From positions 711,320-775,319 of the forward strand of contig NZ_QFZZ01000001.1 of the NCBI RefSeq assembly GCF_005233515.1: a stretch of DNA of 64,000 nt, written 5' to 3'. Positions 56,274-64,000 of this stretch are shown piece after piece. The position numbers were made by a program, and so were the translations under genes. Position 1 is the stretch's first letter; each line of letters starts with the position of its first letter. The notes beneath the pieces are model-generated. The model searched no databases. It saw only the letters and a program-made list of their open reading frames with translations, and had not been told where the DNA came from. Source of the stretch: Pseudomonas sp. CFBP13508 (GTDB lineage Bacteria; Pseudomonadota; Gammaproteobacteria; Pseudomonadales; Pseudomonadaceae).

Positions 56274-57200
56274 TCAGTCGTCTCCCGGCGCCAGCAGCAG
56301 ATTGGGCGCCAGACGCTGATAGCCGTCCTGGGCCAGACGCATGTCCAGCAGCAAACTGCCGAGATCTGCCGACAACGCCTCGGCTTCGGCATCGTTCTCC
56401 AAATAGAGCAATTTCAGGTAGCTGTTGCAGCTGGGGCAGACTTCGGCGCGCAGCGGGGCCTGTTCGGCGCTGTGCCGATCGTCTTCCTGGCTCAGGTACT
56501 CGAGGCCTTTGCTCTGCTCGCAATACACGCACTTGACCCGCACCACATGCCATTCGCAGGCGCACAGCGAACACACCAGATAGCGCAAACCGTTGTGCTT
56601 GCCGCGATGGCGAATGACCCCGGCCATGGCCGGCGAACCACAGGCCGGGCATTGGCTGAGGCTGTCGCCGGGTTTGAGTTGCAGCTGCGGCACGCTGAGC
56701 AGCCAGTGGCTCCACGCGGTTTGCAGCGCGGCGCCGAGAAACGGCACCAGCGCCACCGGCACCAGCGAATACTGACCGCTGACCAACGCCACCGCCCACG
56801 CGCGCAACTGGCCGGGACTGGCGGCGCGCAGCGTGTCCAGCGCGTCGATGACCGCCGGCTGATCGCCGGGCGCATAGCGCTGCAGCAAGGCATCCAGCCA
56901 CGGCTGCCAGGCATCCTCGCGCACCAGGGTGTCTGCGGCGAACGGCGGCAGACCGTGCTGCTGACAGGCTTCGAAACGTTGCGCATCAAACGGCGCGGTC
57001 AGCGGCGGATCGTCGAAGACCTGCTGCTGCGCCCGGCACAAACCGGCCATCAGCCGCAGATAATCCGCCAACCCATTGCCCTCGGCCAGACGCTCAAGCC
57101 GCTCTGCACGCAGGGCAAACAGGTCACGCGGCGGCAGATACAGATACGGCGGCGAACTGGCCGCCGCCTCGATTTCCCCAGGTTCAAGAATGCTTGGCAA
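56274..57200 (-). CDS. fdhE: Formate dehydrogenase accessory protein FdhE
   Basis: The 308-residue cytoplasmic protein has the FdhE rubredoxin-like cysteine pairs: CPAC, CSLC, CVYC and CPSC in the last third, which bind iron. FdhE is needed to make active formate dehydrogenase-N/O. It follows fdnI after three bases and ends the fdn operon. E. coli FdhE is 309 residues long. Confidence 0.95.
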   Translation of the reverse strand: MPSILEPGEIEAAASSPPYLYLPPRDLFALRAERLERLAEGNGLADYLRLMAGLCRAQQQVFDDPPLTAPFDAQRFEACQQHGLPPFAADTLVREDAWQPWLDALLQRYAPGDQPAVIDALDTLRAASPGQLRAWAVALVSGQYSLVPVALVPFLGAALQTAWSHWLLSVPQLQLKPGDSLSQCPACGSPAMAGVIRHRGKHNGLRYLVCSLCACEWHVVRVKCVYCEQSKGLEYLSQEDDRHSAEQAPLRAEVCPSCNSYLKLLYLENDAEAEALSADLGSLLLDMRLAQDGYQRLAPNLLLAPGDD

Positions 57201-57203
57201 AAG

Positions 57204-57869
57204 TCAGCCCTTTTTCGTCAGCGGTCGCTCGGGCAGGTCCCGAGGCTGTTCGTCGCGGGTCACCTCGCGGTACCACAGTTCATGGTGTTTTTTCGCCCAC
57301 GGCCGACTGACCCAGCCATGCAACATGGCGTCGACCGAACCCTTGATCCACAAACCGGCGTAGATGTGCACGATGATGCTCAGCACCAGCACGAACCCGG
57401 CCAGTGCATGCAACAGCATGGCCCAACGGATCACGCTGATGCCGAAATACGCGCTGAACCACGCGCGCCAGATCACCAGCCCGGTGAACAGCAACGCGAG
57501 CATGCACAGCAGTAAAGTCCAGAACAGCAGTTTCTGCCCGGCGTTATATTTGCCCACCGGCGGCACGCTTTCCTCGTCGTTGACCATCACCCGGTTGATC
57601 CGCCGCAACCACTGGCGGTCATTGGCGATGAAGAAATTGGTGCGCCAGAAGCTGAACACCAGGCCGAGGAACAGCACGAACATGGCGATGCCCATGTACG
57701 GGTGCAGGATCCGCGTCCAGGTGCCGCCGCCGAACAGGTTACTGAGCCAGAACAGCGACGGATGAAACAACGCCAGCCCGGACAACCCGGCCATGAAAAA
57801 CAGGATCGCCACCAGCCAGTGATTGCTGCGCTGGTTGGCGCTGTAACGCAGGATCGTCTTGTTGCTCAT
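57204..57869 (-). CDS. fdnI: Formate dehydrogenase-N gamma subunit (cytochrome b556)
   Basis: The 221-residue inner-membrane protein has four helices (including [40 protein letters not shown] and [21 protein letters not shown]). The histidines in or beside these helices are at the expected sites for two b haems and menaquinone binding. It anchors the periplasmic alpha-beta complex and passes electrons to quinone. Its start overlaps the fdnH stop by four bases. Confidence 0.94.
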   Translation of the reverse strand: MSNKTILRYSANQRSNHWLVAILFFMAGLSGLALFHPSLFWLSNLFGGGTWTRILHPYMGIAMFVLFLGLVFSFWRTNFFIANDRQWLRRINRVMVNDEESVPPVGKYNAGQKLLFWTLLLCMLALLFTGLVIWRAWFSAYFGISVIRWAMLLHALAGFVLVLSIIVHIYAGLWIKGSVDAMLHGWVSRPWAKKHHELWYREVTRDEQPRDLPERPLTKKG

Positions 57870-58801
57870 GGCCGCTCCTCCCCGCGTGGATCGAAGGTGT
57901 GCACCGCCGGGTCGATCACGTGCACCGAGGTGTCGGGCGCTGGCGGAACTTCATCCTCCTCAACACGATTGGGGCCGATGCGCACGTAATGGAAGAATCC
58001 GGCCAGCACCGCCGCGCCCATCGCCAGCAGGCCGAGGGGTTTGCTGATGCCTTTCCACAAACCCACCAGCGGACTGATGGCCGGGTGATCCGGCAAGCCG
58101 GCGTAGATTTTTGGCGTGTCGGCGTGGTGCAGCACGTACATCACATGGGTGCCGCCGACCCCGGCCGGGTCGTACAGACCGGCGTTCTCAAAGCCACGGC
58201 TTTTCAGATCGACGATGCGCTCGGCGGCGTGCTCTTTCATGTCCTCCTTGGTGCCGAAGACGATGGCGCCGGTCGGGCAGGTTTTCACGCAGGCCGGCTC
58301 CAGCCCTACCGCCACGCGATCGGAACAGAGCGTGCATTTGTAGGCTTTGTGATCCTTCTGCGAAATGCGCGGGATGTTGAACGGGCAACCGGTGATGCAA
58401 TAGCCGCAGCCGATGCAGTGGTCCTGATCGAAATCGACGATGCCGTTGGCGTGCTGAATGATCGCCCCGGGGCTCGGGCACGCGGCCAGACAACCAGGTT
58501 CGGCGCAGTGCATGCAGCCGTCCTTGCGGATCAGCCACTCAAGGTTGCCAGCGTCGGTTTCGTGCTCGGTGAAGCGCATCAGTGTCCACGAATCCGCCGT
58601 CAGATCCTGCGGATTGTCGTAGGTGCCGTGGTTGTGGCCGACCTCGTCGCGCAGCTCGTTCCATTCCGAGCAGGCGACCTGGCAGGCCTTGCAGCCGATG
58701 CATTTGGTCGTGTCGATCAGCTTGGCAACGCCCTGCTGAGTCCTCACCGACGGCGGCACGGTGGTGGTGGCCGAGCGGGCAATGATGTCTTGGCTGGCCA
58801 T
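57866..58801 (-). CDS. fdnH: Formate dehydrogenase-N beta subunit (4Fe-4S)
   Basis: The 311-residue protein has four ferredoxin-type cysteine sets: [35 protein letters not shown], and CTLCSDR with CVKTC. A single C-terminal membrane helix ([18 protein letters not shown]) anchors it facing the periplasm. It links the selenoprotein alpha subunit to the cytochrome b. It starts immediately after the fdnG stop and overlaps fdnI by four bases. Confidence 0.95.
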   Translation of the reverse strand: MASQDIIARSATTTVPPSVRTQQGVAKLIDTTKCIGCKACQVACSEWNELRDEVGHNHGTYDNPQDLTADSWTLMRFTEHETDAGNLEWLIRKDGCMHCAEPGCLAACPSPGAIIQHANGIVDFDQDHCIGCGYCITGCPFNIPRISQKDHKAYKCTLCSDRVAVGLEPACVKTCPTGAIVFGTKEDMKEHAAERIVDLKSRGFENAGLYDPAGVGGTHVMYVLHHADTPKIYAGLPDHPAISPLVGLWKGISKPLGLLAMGAAVLAGFFHYVRIGPNRVEEDEVPPAPDTSVHVIDPAVHTFDPRGEERP

Positions 58802-61800
58802 TTACAGTTTCTCCACGTTGACCAGGAATGACTTGGATTCCGGGGTCTGAGTGTTGCCATCGCCGAGGAACGGCACCAGGGTGTTGATCAGGTAACCGTG
58901 ACGCGTCAGGCCGGTGAAACCCCAGTGCAGCGGGATGCCGATCTGATGCACGACCTGGCCGTTGACCTGCAGCGGCCGGATCCTTTTCGTCACCACCGCC
59001 ACCGCTTCGATAAAGCCGCGCTTGCAGCTGACTCGCACGCGATCACCGGCAGCAATGCCCTTCTCGTTCGCCAGCACTTCGCCGATTTCCACGAACTGCT
59101 CAGGCTGGGCAATCGCGTTCAACTTGCAGTGCTTGCTCCAGAAGTGGAAATGCTCGGTGAGCCGGTAACTGGTGCCGGCGTAGGGGAAGTCCTTGGCCTC
59201 GCCGAGGGTTTCCCAGACCGAATCGAAGATCCGCGCCGCCGGGTTGCTGGTGGCCTTCTTGTTCTGCGGGTGCAGCGGGTTGATGCCGATCGGCGTTTCG
59301 AACGGCTCGTAGTGCTCAGGGAATGGCCCTTCGTTCATCTTGTCGACGGCGAAGAACCGCGCGACGCCTTCGGGGTTCATGATGAACGGGTTCATCCCGG
59401 CTTCCGGCGGCACGTCGGCCTTGTAATCCGGCACGTCGGTGCCGGTCCAGGCCTTGCCATTCCACCACACCAGCCGCTTTTTTGGGTCCCACGGTTTGCC
59501 CGCCGGGTCCGAAGAGGCGCGGTTGTAGAGGATTCGCCGATTGGCCGGCCATGCCCACGCCCAGCCTTGATGCTGGTGCATGCCAAATGGATCGGCGTTA
59601 TCGCGCCGCGCCATTTGATTGCCGGCTTCGGTCCAGCTGCCGGCAAAAATCCAGCAACCGGACGCGGTGCTGCCGTCATCCTTGAGCAAACCGAAGCCGG
59701 CCAGTTGCGTACCGGCCTTGACCGTGACGCCGCTGGCATCGGTGAAATCGCTGACGGCGGTGCCGTTGATCTCCCGCGCCAGTTCTTCCGGCGACGGCTC
59801 GTCGGGGATCTTATATGGCCACGAAAGCTTGAGCAGCGGATCAGGAAACTTGCCGCCCTCGCTTTGATAACGCTGGCGCAGGCGCAGGAACAATTCGCTC
59901 ATGATGCGAATGTCGGTCTGCGCTTCGCCGGGGCCGTCGGCGCCCTTCCAGTGCCATTGCAGCCAGCGGCTGCTGTTGACCAGCGAGCCGTCCTCCTCGG
60001 CAAAGCAAGTGGTCGGCAGGCGAATGACTTCGGTCTGGATTTCCTCGGTTTTCACATCGTTGTACGGCCCGACGTTCTGCCAGAACTCCGAGGTTTCGGT
60101 GGCCAGCGGGTCCATCACCACCAGCCACTTGAGCTTGGCCAATGCGCCCATCACGCGGTTCTTGTCCGGTAACGCCGCGATCGGATTGAAGCCTTGGCAG
60201 AAGTAACCGTTGACCTTGCCCTGGCTCATCAGGTCGAACATTTTCAGCACGTCATAGTTGGGGATGTCGAGCTTCGGCAAATGGTCGAACAGCCAGTTGT
60301 TCTCGGCGGTGGCGTTGGCGCCGTACCAGGATTTCATCAGGCTGACGTGGAATTTGCTGTAGTTCTGCCAATACGAAAGCTGCCCCGGTCTTAGCGGAAC
60401 CTGCGTGCGCTTGAAGATGAACTGGCCGTAGTCCTGCTCGCTGTCGCTGGCCAGCGTGAGGTAGCCGGGCAAGGCGTTGGACAGCAGGCCGAGGTCGGTC
60501 AGGCCCTGGATGTTCGAGTGCCCGCGCAAAGCGTTGACGCCGCCGCCGGGCATGCCGACGTTGCCCAACAGCAGTTGCACCATCGCCGCGCTGCGGATGA
60601 TCTGCGCGCCGATCGAGTGCTGCGTCCAGCCGAGGGCATAGAGAATCGTCATGGTCTTGCCCGGTGTCGAGCAGGTGGCAATCTCTTCCCAGATTTTCTG
60701 CATGGCGTCGACCGGCATGCCGCAGATCTGGCTCGCCAGGTCGATGTTGTAGCGGCTGTAATGCTGCTTCATCAGTTGATAGACGCAGCGCGGGTCTTGC
60801 AGGGTCGGGTCGACGCGGACGAAACCGTCCTCGGCGAATTCGTAACCCCAGCCGGACTTGTCGGTGTAGCTGCGTTTTTCCGCGTCATAGCCGCTGAACA
60901 GGCCGTCTTCGAAGCCATAACCGGCTTTGACGATGAACGACACGTCGGTGTAATTGCGCACGTATTCGTGCTGGATCTTGTCCTCGGTCAACAGGTAATT
61001 GATCAACCCGCCCATGAAGGCGATGTCGGTACCGGTGCGGATCGGCGCGTAATAGTCGGCCACCGAAGCGGTCCGGGTAAAACGCGGGTCGACCACGATC
61101 AGCCGCGCGGCGTTGTGCGCCTTGGCCTCGGTCACCCATTTGAAGCCGCACGGATGCGCTTCTGCTGCGTTGCCGCCCATCACCAGGATCAGATTCGCGT
61201 TGGCGATATCGGTCCAGGTGTTGGTCATGGCACCACGGCCGTACGTCGGGGCAAGACTTGCCACCGTCGGGCCGTGTCAGACACGCGCCTGGTTATCGAA
61301 CCCCAGCAGGCCGAGGCTGCGAATCACCTTCTGAGTGATGTAGCCGGCTTCGTTGGATGCCGCCGATGCCGCGAGGAAACCGGTGGTCAGCCAGCGATTC
61401 ACCGTCTGCCCGTTGGTATTTTTCTCGATGAAGTTGGCGTCGCGGTCGGCCTTCATCAGGTCGGCGATGCGATCGAGGGCTTCGTCCCAGCCGATGCGCG
61501 TCCATTCATTGCTGCCGGGCTTGCGCACCTGCGGATACTGCAAGCGGCCGGGGCTGTGAATGAAGTCGAGCAGGCCCGCGCCTTTCGGGCACAGGGTGCC
61601 GCGATTGACCGGGTGGTCGGAATCGCCTTCGATATGAATGATGTTTTGCGCCACGTTTTTGCCGGCATCGCCCTGGCTGTACATGATCAAACCGCAACCG
61701 ACCGAGCAATACGGGCAGGTGTTACGGGTTTCACGGGTGTGGGCGAGCTTGAAGTGACGCACCTGCTCGGCGAAGGCCGCCGTCGGGGCCATCCCCAACG

Positions 61801-61867
61801 CGCCCAGGCTTGAGCCTGCAAGGCCGATACCGGCGACCTTGAAGAACTGACGACGGCTGAGATCCAT
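58802..61867 (-). CDS. fdnG: Formate dehydrogenase-N alpha subunit, selenoprotein (in-frame UGA = Sec197)
   Basis: The gene is open for 1021 residues if the TGA at 61277-61279 is read as selenocysteine. That codon stands in ARV-U-HGPTVASLAPT, the family's Sec site (E. coli Sec196), and gives Sec197 from the ATG at 61867. The N-terminus has a Tat signal (SRRQFFKVAGIGLAGSSLG) and the 4Fe-4S set CPYCSVGC...LCPKG. The bis-MGD molybdenum/tungsten domains follow. It oxidises formate in the periplasm. A SECIS hairpin directly follows the UGA. Start chosen for AGGAG upstream and the Tat motif. This is not a frameshift or pseudogene. Confidence 0.97.
61234..61276 (-). promoter_or_regulatory. SECIS element of fdnG
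   Basis: Immediately after the UGA the mRNA can fold: CACGGCC (61276-61270) pairs with GGCCGUG (61240-61234) as the lower stem. GGCA-AGUCU-UGCC forms the apical hairpin (61262-61250). E. coli SelB recognises an apical GGUCU-type loop with a bulged U about 17 bases after the UGA, and AGUCU here is closely similar. Confidence 0.9.
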
Positions 61868-62036
61868 CGTGCACTCCTGATCAGGTGGAACCCGGTACTT
61901 GTGCCGGGCTTTATCTGGACAATCACGGTTGCGACGCCTTGGCGCCGACTTTTTCACTGTAGACAAAGACCTTGCCGATTGTGTGAAAACCGACCGTCGG
62001 GTGTCTGGCCCGGATTTCCAGCCAGTGCACACCCCC

Positions 62037-62129
62037 CTGTGGGAGCGAGCCTGCTCGCGAAAGCGCTGGGTCATCCAACTCGATGCTGCCTGACCCGACG
62101 TATTCGCGAGCAGGCTCGCTCCCACACAG
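62037..62129. repeat. REPIN between fdnG and the PatB-type gene
   Basis: A complete two-arm REPIN lies between the divergent fdnG and C-S lyase genes. The 61.87-62.03 kb side holds the fdn promoter region, where CCCGG/CCGGG forms a short hairpin near 61890-61908 but no promoter box is clear. Confidence 0.92.
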
Positions 62130-62185
62130 ATGGTGTTGCGCATAGAATGTCCGGCAGAACCAACTCCGCCTTGACGAGACCGCGC

Positions 62186-63340
62186 ATGACTTTCGATTTT
62201 GATCAGCTGTTCGACCGCCACCACACTGGCAGCACCAAGTGGAGCCGCTACCCGGCCGATGTGTTGCCGATGTGGGTTGCTGACATGGATTTTGCCGCGC
62301 CGCCGGTCATCGTCGAAGCCCTGCAACAGCGCCTGCTGCACCCGCTGCTCGGTTACAGCGTGGCCCAGGACAACCTGCGCGAAGCCATCGTCGCCGACCT
62401 GTGGAACAAGTACGCATGGCAGGTCAAACCGCAGGAGCTGATTTTCCTGCCGGGCGTGGAATCCGGCTTCAACATGGCGCTGAAGGCGTTGGTCCAGGCG
62501 CAGCAGAATGTCGTCGTGCAAGTGCCGAACTACCCGCCGCTGCGTCACGCACCAGGGCATTGGGGCCTGAACAAGGTCGAGCTGGAATTCAACGCCCAGG
62601 CCGATGGCACCTACGCCACGCCGCTGGACGCACTGCGCGAGTCGCTGAAAGGCGGCGGCGCCCTGCTGTTGAGCAACCCGCACAACCCGATCGGCAAGGT
62701 CTTCGATCGCGAAGAGTTGCAGGCAGTCGCGGATATCTGCGCAGCGCAGGACGCGTGGATCATCTCCGACGAGATTCACGCCGAACTGTGCTTCGACGGC
62801 CGCGTGCACATTCCCACCGCATCGCTGAGCCCCGAGATTTCCAAACGCACGATCACCCTGATGTCGGCGAGCAAGGCTTATAACATCGCCGGGCTCAAGA
62901 CCTCGTTCATGATCATCCAGGACGCCGCCCTGCGTGAGCGCGTCAACCACGCCCGCTGCGGCATGGTCGACAGCGTCAACCCGCTGGGCATGGAAGCCAC
63001 CCGCGTCGCCTACAGCGAAGCCGGGCCGTGGCTCGCCGAGCTGAAAACCTATTTGCAGGCCAACCGCGACTGGCTGGTAGATGCGGTGCGCACGCGCCTG
63101 CCGGGCGTGACCATCAATGTGCCGCAGGGCACGTATCTGGCGTGGCTCGATTGCACGGCGCTGGACCTGCCGGATCCGCAGCGGTTCTTCCTCGAACAGG
63201 GCAAGGTCGGGCTGAGTGCCGGGCTCGATTTTGGTGACCAGCATCAGCAGTTTGTGCGCTTGAACTTCGGTTGCCCGAGGGCGTTGCTGGAAGAAGGGAT
63301 TGCGCGAATGGAGCGGGCGCTGGCCAGCCGCAATCTCTGA
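62186..63340 (+). CDS. PatB/MalY-type cystathionine beta-lyase (PLP C-S lyase)
   Basis: The 384-residue fold-type I PLP enzyme starts MTFDFDQLFDRHHTGSTKWS, as in the PatB/MalY family. The cofactor lysine is in SASKAYNIAGLK, the PLP-contacting Asp in IISDEIHAEL, and the carboxylate-binding Arg in VRLNFGCPR. It cleaves cystathionine and other cysteine S-conjugates to pyruvate, ammonia and thiols. The start at 62186 is the only one matching the family N-terminus. It is divergent from fdnG. MalY itself also acts as a regulator, but nothing here indicates that role. Confidence 0.93.
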   Translation: MTFDFDQLFDRHHTGSTKWSRYPADVLPMWVADMDFAAPPVIVEALQQRLLHPLLGYSVAQDNLREAIVADLWNKYAWQVKPQELIFLPGVESGFNMALKALVQAQQNVVVQVPNYPPLRHAPGHWGLNKVELEFNAQADGTYATPLDALRESLKGGGALLLSNPHNPIGKVFDREELQAVADICAAQDAWIISDEIHAELCFDGRVHIPTASLSPEISKRTITLMSASKAYNIAGLKTSFMIIQDAALRERVNHARCGMVDSVNPLGMEATRVAYSEAGPWLAELKTYLQANRDWLVDAVRTRLPGVTINVPQGTYLAWLDCTALDLPDPQRFFLEQGKVGLSAGLDFGDQHQQFVRLNFGCPRALLEEGIARMERALASRNL

Positions 63341-63374
63341 TCCTGCCCCTAGATTCCCTTGTGTAAATGATCCC

Positions 63375-63598
63375 CTGTGGGAGCGAGCCTGCTCGCGAAA
63401 GCGTACTGTCAGTCGACATATTTATCGTCTGACACACCGCTTTCGCGAGCAGGCTCGCTCCCACATGAGATTTGTGGGGTTGTCGGGAATCTCAGTACAA
63501 CCGAAAACCCTGTGGGAGTGAGCTTGCTCACGAATGCGGCCGGACAGGTAAATATCTGTATCTGACACACCGCCTTCGCGAGCAGGCTCGCTCCCACA
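63375..63598. repeat. Two REPINs before the SDR gene
   Basis: REPINs at 63375-63465 and 63510-63598 share the spacer end TCTGACACACCGC. The second has a diverged arm (GTGGGAGTGAGCTTGCTCAC). The remaining bases up to the SDR start show no gene. Confidence 0.9.
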
Positions 63599-63703
63599 TT
63601 GGTTTTGCATAGCCAACCAAAATCCAGCGCAAATCCGATCGAACTCAAGGCAAACCCACCGGGTCAACCCGGAACACTGGCCTTGAAATCAGGAGACCCT
63701 GCG

Positions 63704-64000
63704 ATGACTGACTACCCAAAACCACCCTTCCCGAAACAAGCCCAACCGGTGCCCGGCTCGCAACGCAAGATGGAGCCGTATCCAGACTGCGGCGAGCAAA
63801 GTTACGTCGGTTCCGGCCGCCTCGCCGGCAAGATTGCGTTGATCACTGGTGCCGACAGCGGCATCGGTCGCGCAGTGGCGATTGCCTTCGCCCGTGAAGG
63901 CGCCGATGTCGCCGTGGCGTACTTGAATGAACACGAAGACGCCAAGGAAACCGCACGCTGGGTCGAGCAAGCCGGGCGTCAGTGCATCCTGCTGCCGGGC
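63704..64000 (+). CDS. YghA-like SDR oxidoreductase (5' part)
   Basis: The gene runs off the right edge after 99 residues. It starts at ATG 63704 with AGGAG nine bases upstream. The N-terminal extension ([20 protein letters not shown] then [12 protein letters not shown]) precedes the Rossmann motif [22 protein letters not shown]. This extended opening is typical of E. coli YghA-type SDRs, glutathione-regulated or stress-induced NADP oxidoreductases of about 285-295 residues. Catalytic residues lie beyond the window. Confidence 0.9.
   Translation, partial: MTDYPKPPFPKQAQPVPGSQRKMEPYPDCGEQSYVGSGRLAGKIALITGADSGIGRAVAIAFAREGADVAVAYLNEHEDAKETARWVEQAGRQCILLPG

Noticed and set aside
56274..56901. 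Alternative frame running from the REPIN cluster through fdhE
   Set aside because: It depends on repeat sequence and the wrong frame; the fdhE frame has all four CXXC pairs.
61264..61290. Stop codon splitting fdnG into two reading frames, suggesting a pseudogene
   Set aside because: The TGA is at the conserved selenocysteine position (ARV-U-HGP), is followed by a SECIS hairpin, and selA, selB and selC are encoded nearby.

Overview
The window is high-GC chromosomal DNA from a Pseudomonas, most likely of the P. fluorescens group. The evidence is the dense scatter of palindromic REP/REPIN repeats of the GTGGGAGCGAGCC...GGCTCGCTCCCAC type, the gene order fdnGHI-fdhE-selA-selB-selC, the OprB/OprD-type porins, and a membrane glucose dehydrogenase next to oprB. 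About 52 protein genes, one tRNA (selenocysteine) and many repeats can be supported. The gene at each edge is cut by the window.

Layout. 1-7.5 kb: 3' end of a 2Fe-2S oxidoreductase, a small unknown protein, a GABA-type permease, a probably iron-regulated TonB siderophore receptor, an orphan molybdopterin aldehyde oxidoreductase subunit and a small conserved protein. 7.5-8.6 kb: eight tandem REPINs with a 135-bp period. 8.6-11.3 kb: an electrophile-response cluster (NemR-like TetR repressor, DJ-1/PfpI protein, Old Yellow Enzyme) with three matching operator-like palindromes. 11.5-17 kb: an FeS-type photolyase, a diguanylate cyclase, a LysR regulator and an MFS exporter. 17.1-21.1 kb: a translationally coupled operon for a periplasmic molybdenum dehydrogenase (tri-haem cytochrome c, 2Fe-2S subunit, Tat-exported Mo subunit). 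21.3-23 kb: a second Old Yellow Enzyme and a short AraC-type protein.

23-33 kb: a 109-bp tandem repeat running into the 3' end of a 1751-residue kinase-like/AAA/GAF/histidine kinase gene. This gene is divergent from a regulator with two different DNA-binding domains and a stand-alone receiver. A TetR/SDR/MDR cluster follows. 33-40.5 kb: PQQ glucose dehydrogenase and OprB (periplasmic glucose oxidation and uptake), ProP, and a FadL-type porin. 40.5-48.4 kb: an MscS channel, an AI-2E-family permease, a divergent amidase, a 1.6-kb array of eight 205-bp repeat units, and an OprD-type porin. 48.6-50.3 kb: three overlapping lipoprotein genes. 50.5-52 kb: a highly structured RNA leader before a DUF6124-type gene, and a ParDE toxin-antitoxin pair. 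52-62 kb: the complete selenocysteine machinery and its client, formate dehydrogenase-N, with an in-frame UGA and a clear SECIS hairpin. 62-64 kb: a PatB-type C-S lyase and the start of a YghA-like SDR.

The strongest candidates for something undescribed are the multi-hairpin leader at about 50.50-50.75 kb, where a repeated TTAGCG loop, its complement and an RBS-sequestering hairpin suggest a pseudoknotted riboregulator, and the giant kinase/dual-DNA-binding regulator cassette, whose kinase-like domain carries a translated in-frame REPIN.
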